From assembly GCF_032854445.1 (NCBI RefSeq), contig NC_088304.1, forward strand, positions 30,327,732 to 30,391,731: 64,000 nucleotides of DNA, given 5' to 3'. The translations under genes were made by a program, and so were the position numbers. The notes under the pieces were generated by a model. The model saw nothing but the letters and a program-made list of their open reading frames with translations. It was not told where the DNA came from and did no database searches. Positions 11,476 to 24,806 of this stretch are shown piece after piece. The stretch is from Liolophura sinensis (Eukaryota; Mollusca; Polyplacophora; Chitonida; Chitonidae). Position 1 is the first letter of the stretch; each line of letters opens with the position of its first letter.

Positions 11476-14100
11476 TAAGGACATCGTAAAATGGTAAATC
11501 CTCAAGCATACACGCGTTTACATACAACACGATGACTATACAGCTCATATATTCCCGTGTTAAGCATAATTAGACACAGTTATGAATCGGTGGCAGAGAT
11601 TACGTGCACTCTGTCCATGCCAAATTTAATGCTAATACTACATATGAACCGAGCCAGAAATGTAAACTCGATGAGAGCTTCTCATGGAGAGGGAACTGCT
11701 TGTGGTCTTGTCGTTACTGGCGCTAGCTAGGACACACAGCGTGAGGGTTCAAATGCGGCTTGGCACGACATGCCTGCAATATTGAAGCCAAAATCATTCG
11801 CTAAAACCTGGTCTTCAACAGTGAATTTGTAAATTCCTCGGTTCCTTAATGACAATAACAAATCGACGATGTTCGTTGAAGTGCGTCACATGTGGGAAAC
11901 TGTCAGTAATATGCCAAAGCTCGGTGGTTTTCTCAAGCACTCCGGTTTTGTCTGTTTGTAAAACTGCCTGCCTTCGTATAAGGGAAACATTCTTTCCCGG
12001 CTTTCCTATCCTCTAAATGCGTTTCTATTAAAAACTGGACTTGTTTGTAAAGTACTTTGACGCTAGTTTAAATATCTTGCTCTTTTCACAATAATGCATA
12101 GTTAAAGCGCTCACAGTGAATAGAAAGGGCACAAAAGAGCTCGAAAACGTCTTGATACGACACATAGTGCTTAAACTGTCATAGACGAGTTTGACGAATG
12201 TCACCCTGAAAGAAAGCCACAAACACTAGCAGCCACGGTATGAATCACTCGGTGGTATTTTACGTGTGCTAAAGGAGGTATTCGCGCTTAGGCGGTACTA
12301 TCCTTGCCATTGTGATTTATATTTCTTCCCCAGTTCAACACCTATATTCAAAATATGAAAATGTTCTTTCATTGGGACAAATTTACAATGACGTCGTTTC
12401 CACAAAAAAAAAGTTGTCTGGCCGAGCATGTATGTAGTGAAAGTACTGCCTTTAAGCATTACATTCGTATGTCACCTTCTTCCTACTGTCAGAGGTTACG
12501 GTCTCAGCTTTTTATCATTTGTAATTATTATAATTTAAAGGACCCAACATGAAGAGAAAAATCAGGGAAGTGACGACAGTGTGAAATCCGGCATGTTGCC
12601 AGCTTACCTCTTTGCCACGGTTCGTGCATATTCTGAAAAGGTTTCACCGTACACACCCAGTAGCATCAACAGATACACCGACAAAAGGAACTGTTGATCT
12701 CGTGGGCCATTTCATACTTAGAGCTATGAGCTTTGTGCTGTACCCCAAAAAACATATCTCTTTAGAGGTGTGACCTTTGCATCATAATTTTATGCGCCTC
12801 ACGTGCAGGCTACATGTACGTGACAAAAGTGATTTTCACATACTTGTAAAGGATTTTGCCTTCCCGCGTCCAGTCCAGAAAAGAAAATAACATTCTCTAC
12901 AAAATCAACAAAGTACTGAAATAATTAGAATCTATTTTCGCTTTCGTGCTGTCCTTGTTTTGTGTAGATAATCCAGACATACATCATATGTAATCCGGAA
13001 TACACTATTGCTATGTTTTCGATGTACGCTTTGCAATGCATAAAACTCTAACATTGCAGTCACAGTGCTGTTCGATCCCAACCACATGTCTGGTAATCAT
13101 ATTGCTCTTAAGAACGGCGCATTATCGGAGGACGATGTTCACATCATACGTAGGTCATAGAGTCACGATGGGTGTAACATCTGCGTATGATGGGCGTAGG
13201 ATCTAAACATCGCCCGCGTAGAGTTTTACGACATACACCGGGATTCACACATAAACTTATCTAATTAATAGCTAATATCGGGTTGTTCAACACTAACCTT
13301 GATTGCACCATCAGAATAAACAAATATTCACAAACGGAAAGGTCTAGTGCCCAGCGTGGTTGCTAATTCTCGCATCATCATGATAATATGTAGGCTGAGT
13401 TCATCCGCAAAGCAAAACGATAACTTAAATACACATATTTTTCAGTGAAAAATTGATCAGGAAGTGAATCTAATGCTAAATGTTTTGTCTAGTTACAACA
13501 AAACTTATACATGGTAATTCATGCACACCAATGAATAATTTATAATACTAGTACAGCTTTTGGCGAGAAGCTATACCATCTTCAGTCGTCCGAGAAATCC
13601 GGTTATGATATTACATTTCCACTGACACTACTAAACCTCGCCGAGAAACGGGAAAGCAAATCCGATCAAGATGTGCGTAGGATGGGTGGATAATACGCGT
13701 AGAGTATGTCATTATGATGTGACAGTACTGTAACAGTGACGTACCACAAAGGCTAGACTGATTTGCTTTCAGACGAACAAGACAAAGCTCACAGCTATGT
13801 GTGATATGTTTTGTGGCACATCGCCATGCACATCGCTATTTCGCTATTGGCACATTACAAAACACATCGCTCATGGCTGTGATGCTTGTGTTCTAACTTG
13901 GAAATTTTTTCTTCTTTTCTATTTTTCTTAAATATATTTTTCCGTATTTTTGGCAAATCTCCACAAAAAAGAGTGCACCATGGATTCTTATTATTTTAGT
14001 ATTTTGTTCATTTTCTTCACATGTATGGACAGATTTAGCTCACGAATGCAAAAGCCTTAGCAAACATGTGACAACATCTTTGCCACGTACATGTGGCCTG
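11476..14100. other. Duplicated noncoding sequence up to the duplication breakpoint
   Basis: It matches 31,391-33,952. No gene was recognised. A segment at about 11,525-11,620 resembles the DNA flanking the Polinton (see findings). About 56 bp near 13,900-13,960 is absent from copy 2. The match to copy 2 stops at 14,100. Confidence 0.5.
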
Positions 14101-14697
14101 AATCATGGAGTATGTATGTTTAATATGATATCGTTACTGAATCAGTGGTAAGAGAATACTTATGAGCAAACTGACGAAAAGATTTTCAGAACAAAAAGGC
14201 TTCAGCAGGTTCTGGAACGCCCTCAGACAAGACAGTATTGCTATGTGTAGGCATGCTTTCTTCTGGAACATTTTCTTTTGTTATTAAACTTATAACCTGG
14301 GAAACGCGTTCTCTACTTCATTCGTTCCCCCAATCCTTCGCTACTGTCAGTAATGCCAAATGCATACCGGTATGTCAGTAAGGCATCTTGAAGACTTCCA
14401 ACATAATTCTACCGTGTATGACAGTTCACTTACTGCGCCTATTTTGTGTTGGGTCTTGTTTCTCTCAATTTGCTCTCTGTTGTATTTGGTGTTTACCCTT
14501 AACTAAAACACATCACCAACAGTTTAGTAGGTGGTTACATGACACAGTAATGAATTGGGGTCTGTTGCCTGCGGAAGCATTTTTATGTTTGTAAGAGCAA
14601 TTTGGTTATACACCGCTCCGTGGCCTGAAATACACCCTGCAGCTCAGTGAAGTGCCATGTCCAATACACCAGCCAAACGCCATGTTTAGGCACAATT
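14101..14697. other. Unique spacer, nothing recognised
   Basis: First part of the spacer between the two duplication copies. It has no coding potential beyond short chance ORFs. Confidence 0.4.
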
Positions 14698-15730
14698 AAC
14701 AGGCCAGTATTTCGCCCGTGTCATTTATTTGTCGCTCGACCCGGCCGTATTTTGTCGTTTTAAATTTTCTTATGACAGCTGACACACTATCAAGCGGTTG
14801 AATTTCACCGATTATGTGTGTCCACGTATCAAGTGTCATACAATCCAGTGGTCGAATTTCGGCAGTTGTGTGTGATTGTATGCCATTTGTCACAAGAACA
14901 CGTGATCATATCCATGAACATGTGTCCCGGAGCTAATTACAATGTTAATTACCACACAGCTACATTATATGTTTGTGAGTCCAAAAGTGAGTTGTTATGC
15001 TGTTAAAAGTTTATGTTTTAAAAGTTATTTGTGACAGTATGTGTCAGTTATTTGTATCCATATTGTTGTTAAAACTGTTCCTATGGTTATTGTAGCTGTA
15101 TATTGTAAGTGCCACCTTAGTTATCCACCGCCTTGTAATCTCGGAAAAGTGAATACAGTTACATTTATCATCTTGTAAGTTTTGTGATGTTTTCTTCTGT
15201 ACATTCATCTTACTGTGTTTTCCAGATTTAGATCGAAAGATGCTAGTCCCCTTGTTTTCACGAGAGAGTGATGCGTCTGCAAAAACCAAATCGCGTGTAA
15301 TCTGGATCAAGACGATATAAACTTTAGGCGTTGCAGTTCGATGTAATTACATCAATACTTTAAAAAGCACAAGCCTGCCGAGGAAAGTTTCAATAACCTT
15401 TAGCTCTTAAGATAGTTAAGTCATTCCAGGGCATACAGAGAATAGCATTGCCTTAATCTCATGTTAATGTAAGTATTGGGCGTATGTGTCTAATACATTC
15501 AGTCAAGCAGACAAATAAGGTAGTTTGTTTAACGGGCGTCGTCACGCTAGGGAATTACCCATTTGTTGGTGCTTAAGGCTGCATAAATATGACCTAAATA
15601 TCCAAACATATCTTTGTTGGGCAAGTTGGAAATAGAGGAGCAACGTTCATTTAATATTTTTGACCCCGACGGAGACAAGGAAGTATTCGTCTTCACAAAC
15701 CAACTTATGGAATTAAAAGTGGAGAAAACA
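14698..15730 (+). repeat. Third, diverged and shortened copy of the receptor 3' flank
   Basis: Blocks match the 3' flank of the receptor in the same order and strand, with large internal losses. 14,698-14,910 matches 28,120-28,350, 14,935-15,050 matches 28,450-28,560, 15,050-15,510 matches about 28,980-29,650, and 15,560-15,720 matches about 29,680-30,080. The divergence is much greater than between copies 1 and 2, so this comes from an older duplication round. No receptor coding sequence is attached. Confidence 0.65.
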
Positions 15731-15829
15731 TAAATATTACAGACAGTTGAGAGGAAAATGTGCGAAAAGTTAGTCGTAAATGTGGTCGTCAATATTTTGC
15801 CGATTTTTCGTTAAAGTGAATAAGATCAT

Positions 15830-16195
15830 ACTAAATTACCACACAACACTGAACTAAAGTCGATGTGTGATGATAACACAGTATTCTTAGTAATTCTAGA
15901 CATGTGACGACTAATAAATTGCAATCACATCACTGCCTTTTTTTCCACCTAATTCACCTTATAAGCCATCTTGCAAGGGGGTGTGTAGTTTGCTACTATA
16001 TTGCATTTTCATTAACAGTGAGAACAAAGCCCAACCTGAGTTAAATTGACGTGAGAACGTATTTCACCAGTTACGTGTGACCATATCACATCTATCACAC
16101 TGTCGCCGGTGCTCTGGGTTTTTTTCTTGGCTGTAGGTTTATCACACTGTCGCTGCTGCTCTGGTTTTTCTTTCTAGGGTGTACATCTTAATTAT
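15830..16195 (+). repeat. Unclassified dispersed repeat, copy A
   Basis: Shares the order of blocks seen in other copies: 'gtaattctaga', 'ctaataaattgcaat', 'cacctaattc', 'gtgtgaccatatcac' and 'cacactgtcgc'. Plus-strand copies lie at 16,835-17,105 and 34,500-34,960. Minus-strand copies lie at 18,975-19,350 and 60,630-60,900, with pieces at 63,290-63,560. No coding capacity or terminal inverted repeats were recognised. Confidence 0.6.
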
Positions 16196-16834
16196 ATAAA
16201 TGAACGTTAAGAAACGCTGAGACAGACACTTACAAATTGTCATACGAATGTTAAATTCACTTTGTTATGCCTGTTATGAGGATGTGCGATTTATCAAGGG
16301 TATTGTAAGTTTAGTTATGTAAAAGGAGGTCGTGAATAAACGGAAACGACTCGTCCCGTGGCCACATCGTGAAAGGTTATAAAGTATCTTCTTGTTTTCT
16401 GTAGTCCAGGTAATAAGGTATATGAAGTGAAATTCCTTGGAACATTCCGCACCATTGCTCCCCTTTCTTTGACAGATTGACAAAGGCTCTTAGAGAAATT
16501 CTAAATTAAAGGAGGGCCCTGAAGATCAGGCACGATTTGCTCTATGATCACATTGTGAAAATGTTGGAGAGTGTCTTTTTACTTCCCAGTCTTCACGTAC
16601 TAAGGAATGGGGAGGGAATTCCCCTAAAACTTTTCACTGGGGAAGGCTGTTCTATTGGATAGTTGCTCAGGATGCGACCTGTACATAGCAAGAAGCCTTC
16701 CTTGTTCACTGGCACAAAGGACAAAACGTAAACCCACGAAAATCGATAAACATGTCACAGAGTTCGCCTAGAATACTACACGTGAGAATCATTTAATGGT
16801 TTAGTAGTGACTGATATCATTTGATTTGATTGTA
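16196..16834. other. Spacer, nothing recognised
   Basis: No gene, known repeat or RNA structure was identified. Confidence 0.35.
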
Positions 16835-17105
16835 TGTTAAATGTGATAACACAGCATTTTGAGTAATTCTGGACCAGTGACGTCTAATAAATTGCAATTC
16901 ATATCACTGCATTTAACCTAATTCTGCTTAAGCCATCGAGCCAGGGGGGAGGGGGAGTAATTTGCTAATATTTATACATTTACAGTTACAATAAAACCCT
17001 AACTAAGGTAAACTGCCAGGGCGCCGTTTTTCACCAGACACGTGTGACCATTTGCCACCTATGACATTGTCGTCACTATTTTGGTTTTTCTCTCCATGCT
17101 GTATA
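16835..17105 (+). repeat. Unclassified dispersed repeat, copy B
   Basis: Same family as 15,830-16,195, and directly abutted on its right by a SINE. A G-rich run of about 10 bp lies near 16,946. Confidence 0.55.
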
Positions 17106-17107
17106 CT

Positions 17108-17262
17108 GTGGGAAGGTCTTGCAGCAACCTGCGGATGGTCGTCAGCTTCCTTCTGGCTCTTCCGGGTTTCCTTCCACCATAATGATGGCCGCCGTCGTAT
17201 AAGTGCTATATTCTTGAGCACGGCGTAAAACACCGATCAAATAAAAAAATAAATAAACATAT
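17108..17262 (+). repeat. SINE fragment with A/T tail
   Basis: Carries the block 'caacctgcggatggtcgt', 'ccaccataatgatggccgcc', 'cgtcgtataagtg' and 'ttcttgagcacggcgtaaaa', ending in an AAATAAAT-type tail. The same family occurs full length at 63,566-63,793 and as fragments at 53,430-53,540 (plus) and 59,795-59,905 (minus). Confidence 0.7.
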
Positions 17263-18974
17263 TCGAATTGGCCGACTTGAGGTTTATCTGTAGGTTTGTG
17301 TTTGGCATCTCTACGGTGATTATTCACGTTATATAACGACGGTATATCTCCTTCACCGGCTGAGCCAGGTCTTAATGGCATCATTACATTGCATACAGTG
17401 CGACCTCTTTTGAGCACCACATGGAATACCCCAGATATGACTTGGATTTGCTCACAGTGTTCACTTGTAGCGCGCGCTCCGGTTTTTGACCTATTCTTTT
17501 ACGTTGAGTGCTGAACCAAAAATTTTAAGGGACCGAGTTCGAGTACCTAGCTTTCAAGGTATACAGTTTTTAACAATAAGCTACAGCAATGGGGTTGTAA
17601 CATTCGGATATCAGACCATGTAGGCGTATTGATAAGACAGGGTCCCCAGAGTAGCATTCCATTTTGCCTATTGTAAACCTTTAGTGTTAAAGATTTGCAG
17701 TATGGTTTCCAGCATTCGTCTTGAAAGTTTGGATGGTTAGCAGGCTATACACTTAAAACGCCTTGAGCTTGCGTACTTCAGCTTGGTCTCCCAGAAGATA
17801 TGTAATACCATACTGTTGTTGAAAGAAGAGAGTTTACCAATTTCTCGAAATCACTGCTAATTGTTATTTCAAAAAACATGGACGTCTACACAAGTCACTA
17901 TATGCAAGAAGGATGGTAAAAGTATATCAGATAACTCAGTCATGCAATCATGCACCGAATTTCCTCCCTTGAGGTCTCTCTCCCGCTTGAAAGGTGAGTT
18001 TTAAGGAGTAAACTGTTTTTAGGTGGGATCTCAGTAAGTGACAAATGGCAAGTTTCACAAGCTGGTTGAAGATCTAGCGTTAAGACTGATTTTTATTTTG
18101 TAACCCTACATGTATTTGGAAGTCCAGAATAAACGTTACGCATTTTTTAAAGCCATTCAGAGATAATTTTAAGATCCTGCCCCTAATTAAATACAACAGA
18201 CTGTTTCGGCGAACTCTTCAGCTGAACACATCAAATTTTGCGACACTCAGGGCCAATTTCATGGGTTTTTGTTTCTACGTTCTGTTGCCTTAAAAATATT
18301 TCTCACTCTTTTGGCTACGCCCATATTCAACATACTTTAATAGGCTACGTCGAACCTCTCGTAGTTTCACGCATCAAAAACAAATCTCACGTCGCAGTCT
18401 CTGTCGTGTACATGAAACAAGGGAGGTAATTCAGAGCAGGCCCGTTCAGAATAGCCAAAAACAAATCTCCAATTAGAATTCCCAATATCCATTTTTATCA
18501 CAGACTGTGTTACACAAATACTTTGAGTTTGACTCACACACCTTGTAGTTTCTATTTTTACGGTCCTGATCTAATGGTAAGCCATACCTCTACAACATAC
18601 ACTATTACATGTACCTCCAAACGCTAAAGAGCTGAGGTAAAACGAGCTGTCGTCAGATCAATCTCAGATCTGCGGAACACGACACTGGCCCTGCTTTCTC
18701 AACATGACTGAGAAAAGTTCTGGAAAAGAAAGTCTTATATGATCATCACCCATCAACTAACACAAGTGTAACTGGAGATAAGTGATTATAGACTTATTAG
18801 TCCATGGCGGTGCAAAGCATATGCATTATGGAATAAAAACTGGGTGAACTACTAAATGATGGAAAGTACAGAGTGCCCTTTCTGAAATTCTGCGTTATAA
18901 ATGTTTACCACGATTCATATGTTCGGTGGAATGACACCCTTTTCTGTACTAGTATATTTAAAGATGCACTGCAT
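17263..18974. other. Spacer, nothing recognised
   Basis: About 1.7 kb of AT-rich DNA with only short chance ORFs and no convincing gene. Confidence 0.35.
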
Positions 18975-19350
18975 AGAGAGTAAGACTAGAGCAACGACGA
19001 CAGTGTGATAGCTGGCAAACTTTCACACGTAACCAGTGAAATACAGCCTCTTGTCGATTTACCTCAGCAAGGGTTTTATTCTAACTGTTCATGTAAATGC
19101 ATAAATGGTACATCTAGCACCATGAACTACGCATTGCAGTGATGTTATTGCAATTTATTAGACGTTACTGGACTAAATTTACTCAAAATGCTGTCTTGTC
19201 ATCACATTTAACGTACAATGACATTAAAACAATTCAAAGAGACCAGGCCTCGAGGATGCCGAGTCCCGGTTCATGCAGGAATACAATATAATTAAGAGCC
19301 TCTTGTCAATGTACCTCACTTATGGTTTTATTCTAAACTGTTCGTGTAAA
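18975..19350 (-). repeat. Unclassified dispersed repeats, copies C and D
   Basis: Copy C (18,975-19,230) is nearly complete in reverse orientation. A partial copy D (about 19,290-19,350) repeats the 'gcctcttgtcaatgtacctc' part. Confidence 0.55.
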
Positions 19351-19882
19351 TGCATAAAGAGTGCATAAATCATGCCGTCGCCAATGCACATGTGTAGTGA
19401 ACGTTGACACCTACAATGTTGTGGGTCTAATAAACAGCTTAGTAGTTCCGTAAATAAGAAGACAACACCGTTAACGGTTGAAAAATAGAAAATTGCAGGA
19501 ATGGTGTTGACACAAAATTATTAACACGCTTTGCTCCGATATCAGACGAACTAGTAGCGTATGTAGTTAGGCGAGCACAAGTTTAAGCTTTCAAACATAA
19601 GTATGTAGGAGTGTGTGCGTCGAACGGACATTCGTATACCAGTCGTCAACCAAGAATGGACGTTCCAAGGCACACTAGGATTGAATGCTCTGGGCGAGTG
19701 AATGAAAATCAGTATTTTAAATATTGTATCATGCTTTAGTTAATTTCTTGTAGACAGTCGCCTATATTCAGTAAACTAAGTCAACCTAGCTACACCAGGG
19801 TTTGCACAGGTATATGAAAACGAAATTCAAGGAGATTTTTGTCATTTTCAAGGTTAGTTTAAACATACCATGGTGCAAGTAC
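19351..19882. other. Spacer up to duplication breakpoint, nothing recognised
   Basis: Unique sequence ending where homology to copy 1 begins, at 19,883. Confidence 0.35.
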
Positions 19883-20738
19883 CGACTGCGAGTACCGACA
19901 AAAAGAGGAAGTTGGAGGATTTGTCGGACTGGTTTGATAAATGTAATGGGTCGTACAGTTGGCCGGCTTTTATTGTTCTTTCAACTAAGAATGAACAGAA
20001 GCCGGCCTCCAAAATCCATCCCTTTCTTTTGCAAAGGGCTCTCCAGGGTGTAGCTGGAACTGTAAAAAATGTGAAAAAGCCAAGGTCCGGAGACATTCTC
20101 ATTGAATGTCTCCGCCAACAACAATCAATCAATTTATTATCTTTGAAAAAAAATTCGGACATACCTGTGTATACATCCCCTCACAATTCCCTAAATAGCT
20201 GTCGGGGAATAATTCGTGACCGGGATCAAGATATTTTGGAACTTTCGGAAGAGGAAATCAGGGTGTTACCAGAGTAAAGCGCTTCACAATGAAGAAATCC
20301 GGTAATATCCTGAAACTAAATACATACCTGTTGACCTTTAATCGTACTTTTGTTCCATCATACATCTACATTGGCCCGTATAGGTTCAATGTGGATCTAT
20401 ACATCCCTAACCCGACACGTTGTTTCACCTGCCAGAACTTTGCTCATGGCAAGGGCCATTGTAAAAATAAACTGGTTTGTTTTCGATGTGACAGTGAAGG
20501 TCACGAGGGTTTCGACTGCAGCAACACAGTTAAGTGTTGCAATTGCGGTGGAGTTCACATGGCCTCCTCTAGGGACTGTCCACTTTTTCTTACGGAAAAA
20601 CAAATAATCACTATAAAAACTAAAAACAATATATCGTATCAGGAGGCCCGCAAACTAGTCTCGCCTCCTAATACTTCACTGCAGACTTCATTTGCCAATA
20701 TGACCAAGCGGGTAGCATCTGTTACTACTCAAACATAA
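19870..20738 (+). pseudogene. LINE ORF1, copy 2
   Basis: The N-terminal portion, from about 19,883 to 20,277, ends in the same stop as copy 1. The zinc-knuckle portion (20,289-20,738) is open without the extra GG seen in copy 1, with knuckles CFTCQNFAHGKGHC, CFRCDSEGHEGFDC and CCNCGGVH. One frameshift near 20,270 separates the halves. Confidence 0.75.
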
Positions 20739-23700
20739 TGACTTGGCCCATTGCAAACCAGAAACCTTGTCCTATTTCTGTTGAACCTACTGTTCGACCT
20801 GCTTTTAATATATCCCCAACCCAGACTACCTCAATACAACAGATAAAACCAGCGAATAATACTGACCAACCCGATAACCCTTAACCTAATCAAACTAAAA
20901 ACAAAAATATGTCCGGAGATAAACCTTCAAATAATAACAATAAACTTAATAAACCTAGTGACCCAACACAACGTCCCTCTACGGCCACTAGGGACCCAAT
21001 CTAAACTTTTAATAGATTTGGATCGTTGGAGGACGTTGGTCCTTCAACATCAGATGCGGATGTGATGGATACATCACCCGCACCGGGGAGATCTTCCAGC
21101 CGATCTCCACGGAAGGGTCGTCCGCCGTCCAAACATAAAAAAAAATCCCCCATAAGCCCCCTCCATAATGTCTTTAGACAAAATTATTCACTGGAATTGT
21201 CGAGGTCTTAAGGTAAATTTTATTGAAATAACACAGCTTGTTCAGTCAGTAAATCCTATTACCGTTAGTCTTCAGGAAACTCACCTGAAGACATCTGACA
21301 AAGATAAGACAACTCTTAAAAATTACTCATTATACAGTACTTACTCAAATGGAGAAGAGCGGGCTGCAGGCGGCTCTTCTATCTTTGTCAATAACAATAT
21401 TATTCACAGACCTGTTGCTCGGGATACAGAGCTTGAGGCTGTGGCAGTTCGTGCTTCATGGTCTGAAACAATCACATTATGTTTAGTGTATATTCCCTCG
21501 AACATTTCTTTGTCAGTTTTGTAATTACATAATTTAAAAGAACAGTTGCCAAAACCTTTAGTACTAATGAGAGATTTTAATTCCCATAACCCCCTTTGGG
21601 GCAGTAATACCATAAATAATAAGGGTAAGATAGTCGAAGACTTCTTATCGAAGGAGGAACTGTGTTATTTCAATGATGGTTCTAATACCTATTTACATCC
21701 GGTTAATGGCGCTTATTCTGCTATCGACCTCATTATCACAGACCCATCACTTCTCCCTGATTTTTCTTGGAAGGTACATTACGATCTGTGTGAAAGTGAT
21801 CACTTTCCTATAATCCTAGAGCATATCACTTCTAGTTCTTTAGAATGTGTAGCTAGGTGGAAATTCGATAAAGCAGACTGGATCGCATTTGAGATGTTTC
21901 GTGAGGCTGGTATCACTTCAGAAGCTCTCAATGCAGTAGATGATCCTATATTAAAATTTAATGAGCTTGCTTTAGTAGCGGCTGATAGAACTATCCCTAA
22001 GACCTTGACAAATCCCGAATCCAAAAGTAAACCCTGGTACGACAATGACTGTCGTAAAGCCATAAAGGACCGGAAAAAGGCTGATCGCAGATTTAATCAT
22101 TGTCCTACTCATAATAATTAAAACCAGGTTCATAATTTTAGAGCTAAAGCTCGTCGATTAATCAAGTCCAAGAGACGATCTTGTTGGAGGAACTTTGTTT
22201 CGGGCATTACGTCAAAAACACCCATGCGTAAGGTCTGGAACGTTGTTCAGAAACTTAAAGGCAAATATAATAAAGCAAAAGTCCAGCATTTGAAAGATGG
22301 AGATAATATATTAACCTCTCCATCTGATATAGCCAATAAATTAGCTGAGACAATTTCCAAGAAATCTTCTTCCGAGAATTATACTTCAGAATTCCAACAT
22401 ATTATAAACCAGAAGGAGAAAATCAAATTGCCCTTTTCTTCTAAGAATTTAGAAGATTATAATCGTCCTTTTAATATAGAGGAACATAAAACTGCCCACG
22501 ATACTGCTTGTGGTCCTGACAACGTAATTTATAAGTTTCTGTATCTCAGGGCAGTGACTGTCCACCACCCTGTTTATTATCAAAATAAATAGTCTGGCTA
22601 AACTCTTACATCTGGTACAGAGGGTTATTTGTATGTTGGTGATTTCCTTATATGTTACCTGGCCAAAAATTTGAATAACATCGAGCAGCAACTGCAGCTT
22701 TGTCTCAATAAGATCGAGAAATGGGCAGTTGCCAACGGGTTTAGATTTTCTACATCTAAAACCGTCGGTATGCACTTTTGTCATCAACCGAAACTTCGTT
22801 TAGATCCAGATCTTAAATTTTGTTGGGAACCAGTTCAAATAGTTGGGGAAAATAAATTTTTAGGGGTTATATTTGATCGCAAATTATCGTTTATTTCTCA
22901 TATTAAAATGCTTAAAGCTAAATGTCTCGATATTATCAAGGTCGTGTCTAGCACCGATTGGGGGGCTGAGTGATCTGTTTTATTAAATCTATATCGTCAT
23001 GTGGTAAGGTCTAAATTGGACTATGGGTCCATCATTTACGGTTCCGCAAGGAAATCATATCTTGAAATGTTGGATTTGGTCCATCAACAAAGTTTGAGGC
23101 TCAGCCTTTGTGCTTTTAGAACTTCACCAGTGAAAAGTTTATACGTGGAGGCAATTAAGCCTACTTTATATAACCGACGTATAAAACTGAGCCTTCAATA
23201 TGCTACAAAGCTTAAAGCTCATCCAACAAACCCTGCCATCAGTCCATCATATGTAGATAAATTTAACAAAATGTTCCAACAAGATCCGTCCATTTGGTCG
23301 TCGTATACAGGACCATATTGTGCAAGCTAACATCAAATTAGAGGATATAGCTCGGGTGTCTTTTTCGGAGTCTACTCCCTGGCTTCTTCCACAACCTGAA
23401 CTAATACTTAATCCACGTAATCATAAAAAATCAGATACAAATCCTCTCGTAATTGAGCAAAGTTTTGCTGAAATTAAGGCTAATTATCCGGATTACAAAA
23501 TTATATACACTGATGAGTCAAATGATGGCGACAGAGTTGCGGCTGCGGCTGTCTTAGAACAGCGAGTCCCTTCTCTACGTCTTCCATCTTCTGCTTCATT
23601 CTTCTCAGGCAAAGCCAGAGCTATACTCTTGGCCTTATCATATGTTTTTTCCGGGCGTGCCAAGAGGGCAGTGATGTGTAGTGACTCATTCTCCTTCCCT

Positions 23701-24315
23701 TTAGCAATACAGCAAAATAACTTTTTAAATCGGTTAATTCTTGAAATTTTAGCCTTACATAGAAAAACTAATTAAAAGAGGTGAAGATATTATATTCTGT
23801 TGGATACCGAGCCATACTGGTATCCATGGAAACACAGTCATAGACAGGAAAGCTAAAGTCGCCCTTACTAAATCAACATCTAAAATTAAGATCCCTTATT
23901 CTGACATCAGGTCTAATATTCTTAAATATGTTCCTCGCCTTTGGTAGATTGAATGGGGTTTACAGGTGCGTAATATACTGCACACTATTCACCCTATAAT
24001 TCTTATACACATGGTATCTCGCAGAGACCAAGTAGTTTTAACAAGGAGTCGTATCGGCCATTCTCGTTTGACACACAAGTTTATTCTTGATGGGGGACAC
24101 TTTCCCACAGTGTGTTGGATGTGATGCTCAATACGCCATCAAACATATCCTTGTTGGCAGTGTAGACTTTGCTCATGTTCGCGATAAGTTCTACACAGTC
24201 AACACTATATTCGATATTTTCGACAGCATTGCTGGCGATGCTGTTATTAATTATATAAAGGCCATATATCATAAAATATAGTTCTTAATAAATATATACA
24301 AATAAATCATATATT
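19883..24315 (+). mobile_element. Degenerate I-like LINE, copy 2, 5'-truncated by the duplication breakpoint
   Basis: Same element as 426-4,790, lacking the first 20 or so codons of ORF1. It is better preserved than copy 1: the region GGSSIFVNN in the endonuclease and the stretch 23,023-23,146 after the thumb are retained. It still has the shared loss of the catalytic RT core and shared frame breaks. Confidence 0.85.
21168..24281 (+). pseudogene. LINE ORF2, copy 2 (endonuclease, deleted RT, RNase H)
   Basis: The endonuclease is in two frames (21,168-21,524 and 21,546-22,121) with WNCRG, LQETH, DFNSHNPLWG and SDHFPI. RT remnants are at 22,224-22,592 and 22,629-22,973, the linker at 23,001-23,330 and RNase H at 23,320-23,775, with WIPSHTGIHGN following in the next frame. 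Relative to the family, roughly 300 nt between the GPDN stretch (near 22,515) and the YVGD remnant (near 22,630) are missing, which removes the polymerase fingers and palm. In RNase H the motif usually containing the second acidic residue reads KARAILLAL, without the Glu. Confidence 0.8.
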
Positions 24316-24436
24316 CATACGTTTGTCTACATAGTTATAATTATATTGTGGTTTTCGAATATTATCTGAGGTTTGGTTCTTTTAGAAAGTAGTTTTAAAC
24401 ATGTTCGTCTGTTTTGGCTTTATGTTAAGTGTTCTT

Positions 24437-24806
24437 CATTGTATCGGAAACCATTCACTGTCTCCTGTTTTAAACCTATCCTTGCCACGATATGGCTGAA
24501 AAATTGCCGATATGGCGTATATCCATAATCATTCATTCATTCATTCACGAATGTACGATCCTCCGTAACATGTTTGGCTGTCACATGAGCATTAGTATTA
24601 ATATGGTCAACCTTTTTCTTCATTGTATCGGAAACCATTCACTGTCTCCTGTTTTAAACCTATCCTTGCCACGATATGGCTGAAAAATTGCCGATATGGC
24701 GTATATCCATAATCATTTATTCATTCATTCACGAATGTACGATCCTCCATAACGTGTTTGGCTATCACATGAGCATTAGTATTAATATGGTCAACCTTTT
24801 TCTTAA
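24437..24806. repeat. 184-bp tandem duplication
   Basis: The block starting 'cattgtatcggaaaccattc' at 24,437 is repeated from 24,621. Copy 1 has it once (4,911-5,093), so the doubling is specific to copy 2. Each unit includes an ATTC microsatellite tract. Confidence 0.85.

Larger units (their letters stand above)
487..14100 (+). repeat. Segmental duplication, copy 1
   Basis: A block of about 13.6 kb in direct orientation with 19,883-33,952. The alignment offset grows from 19,396 at the left end to 19,852 at the right because of indels. The left breakpoint falls inside LINE ORF1. Confidence 0.9.

Noticed and set aside
17263-18974. Short frames of 60-65 codons in the spacer
   Set aside because: No signal peptide, motif, splice context or duplicate conservation; the length is expected by chance.
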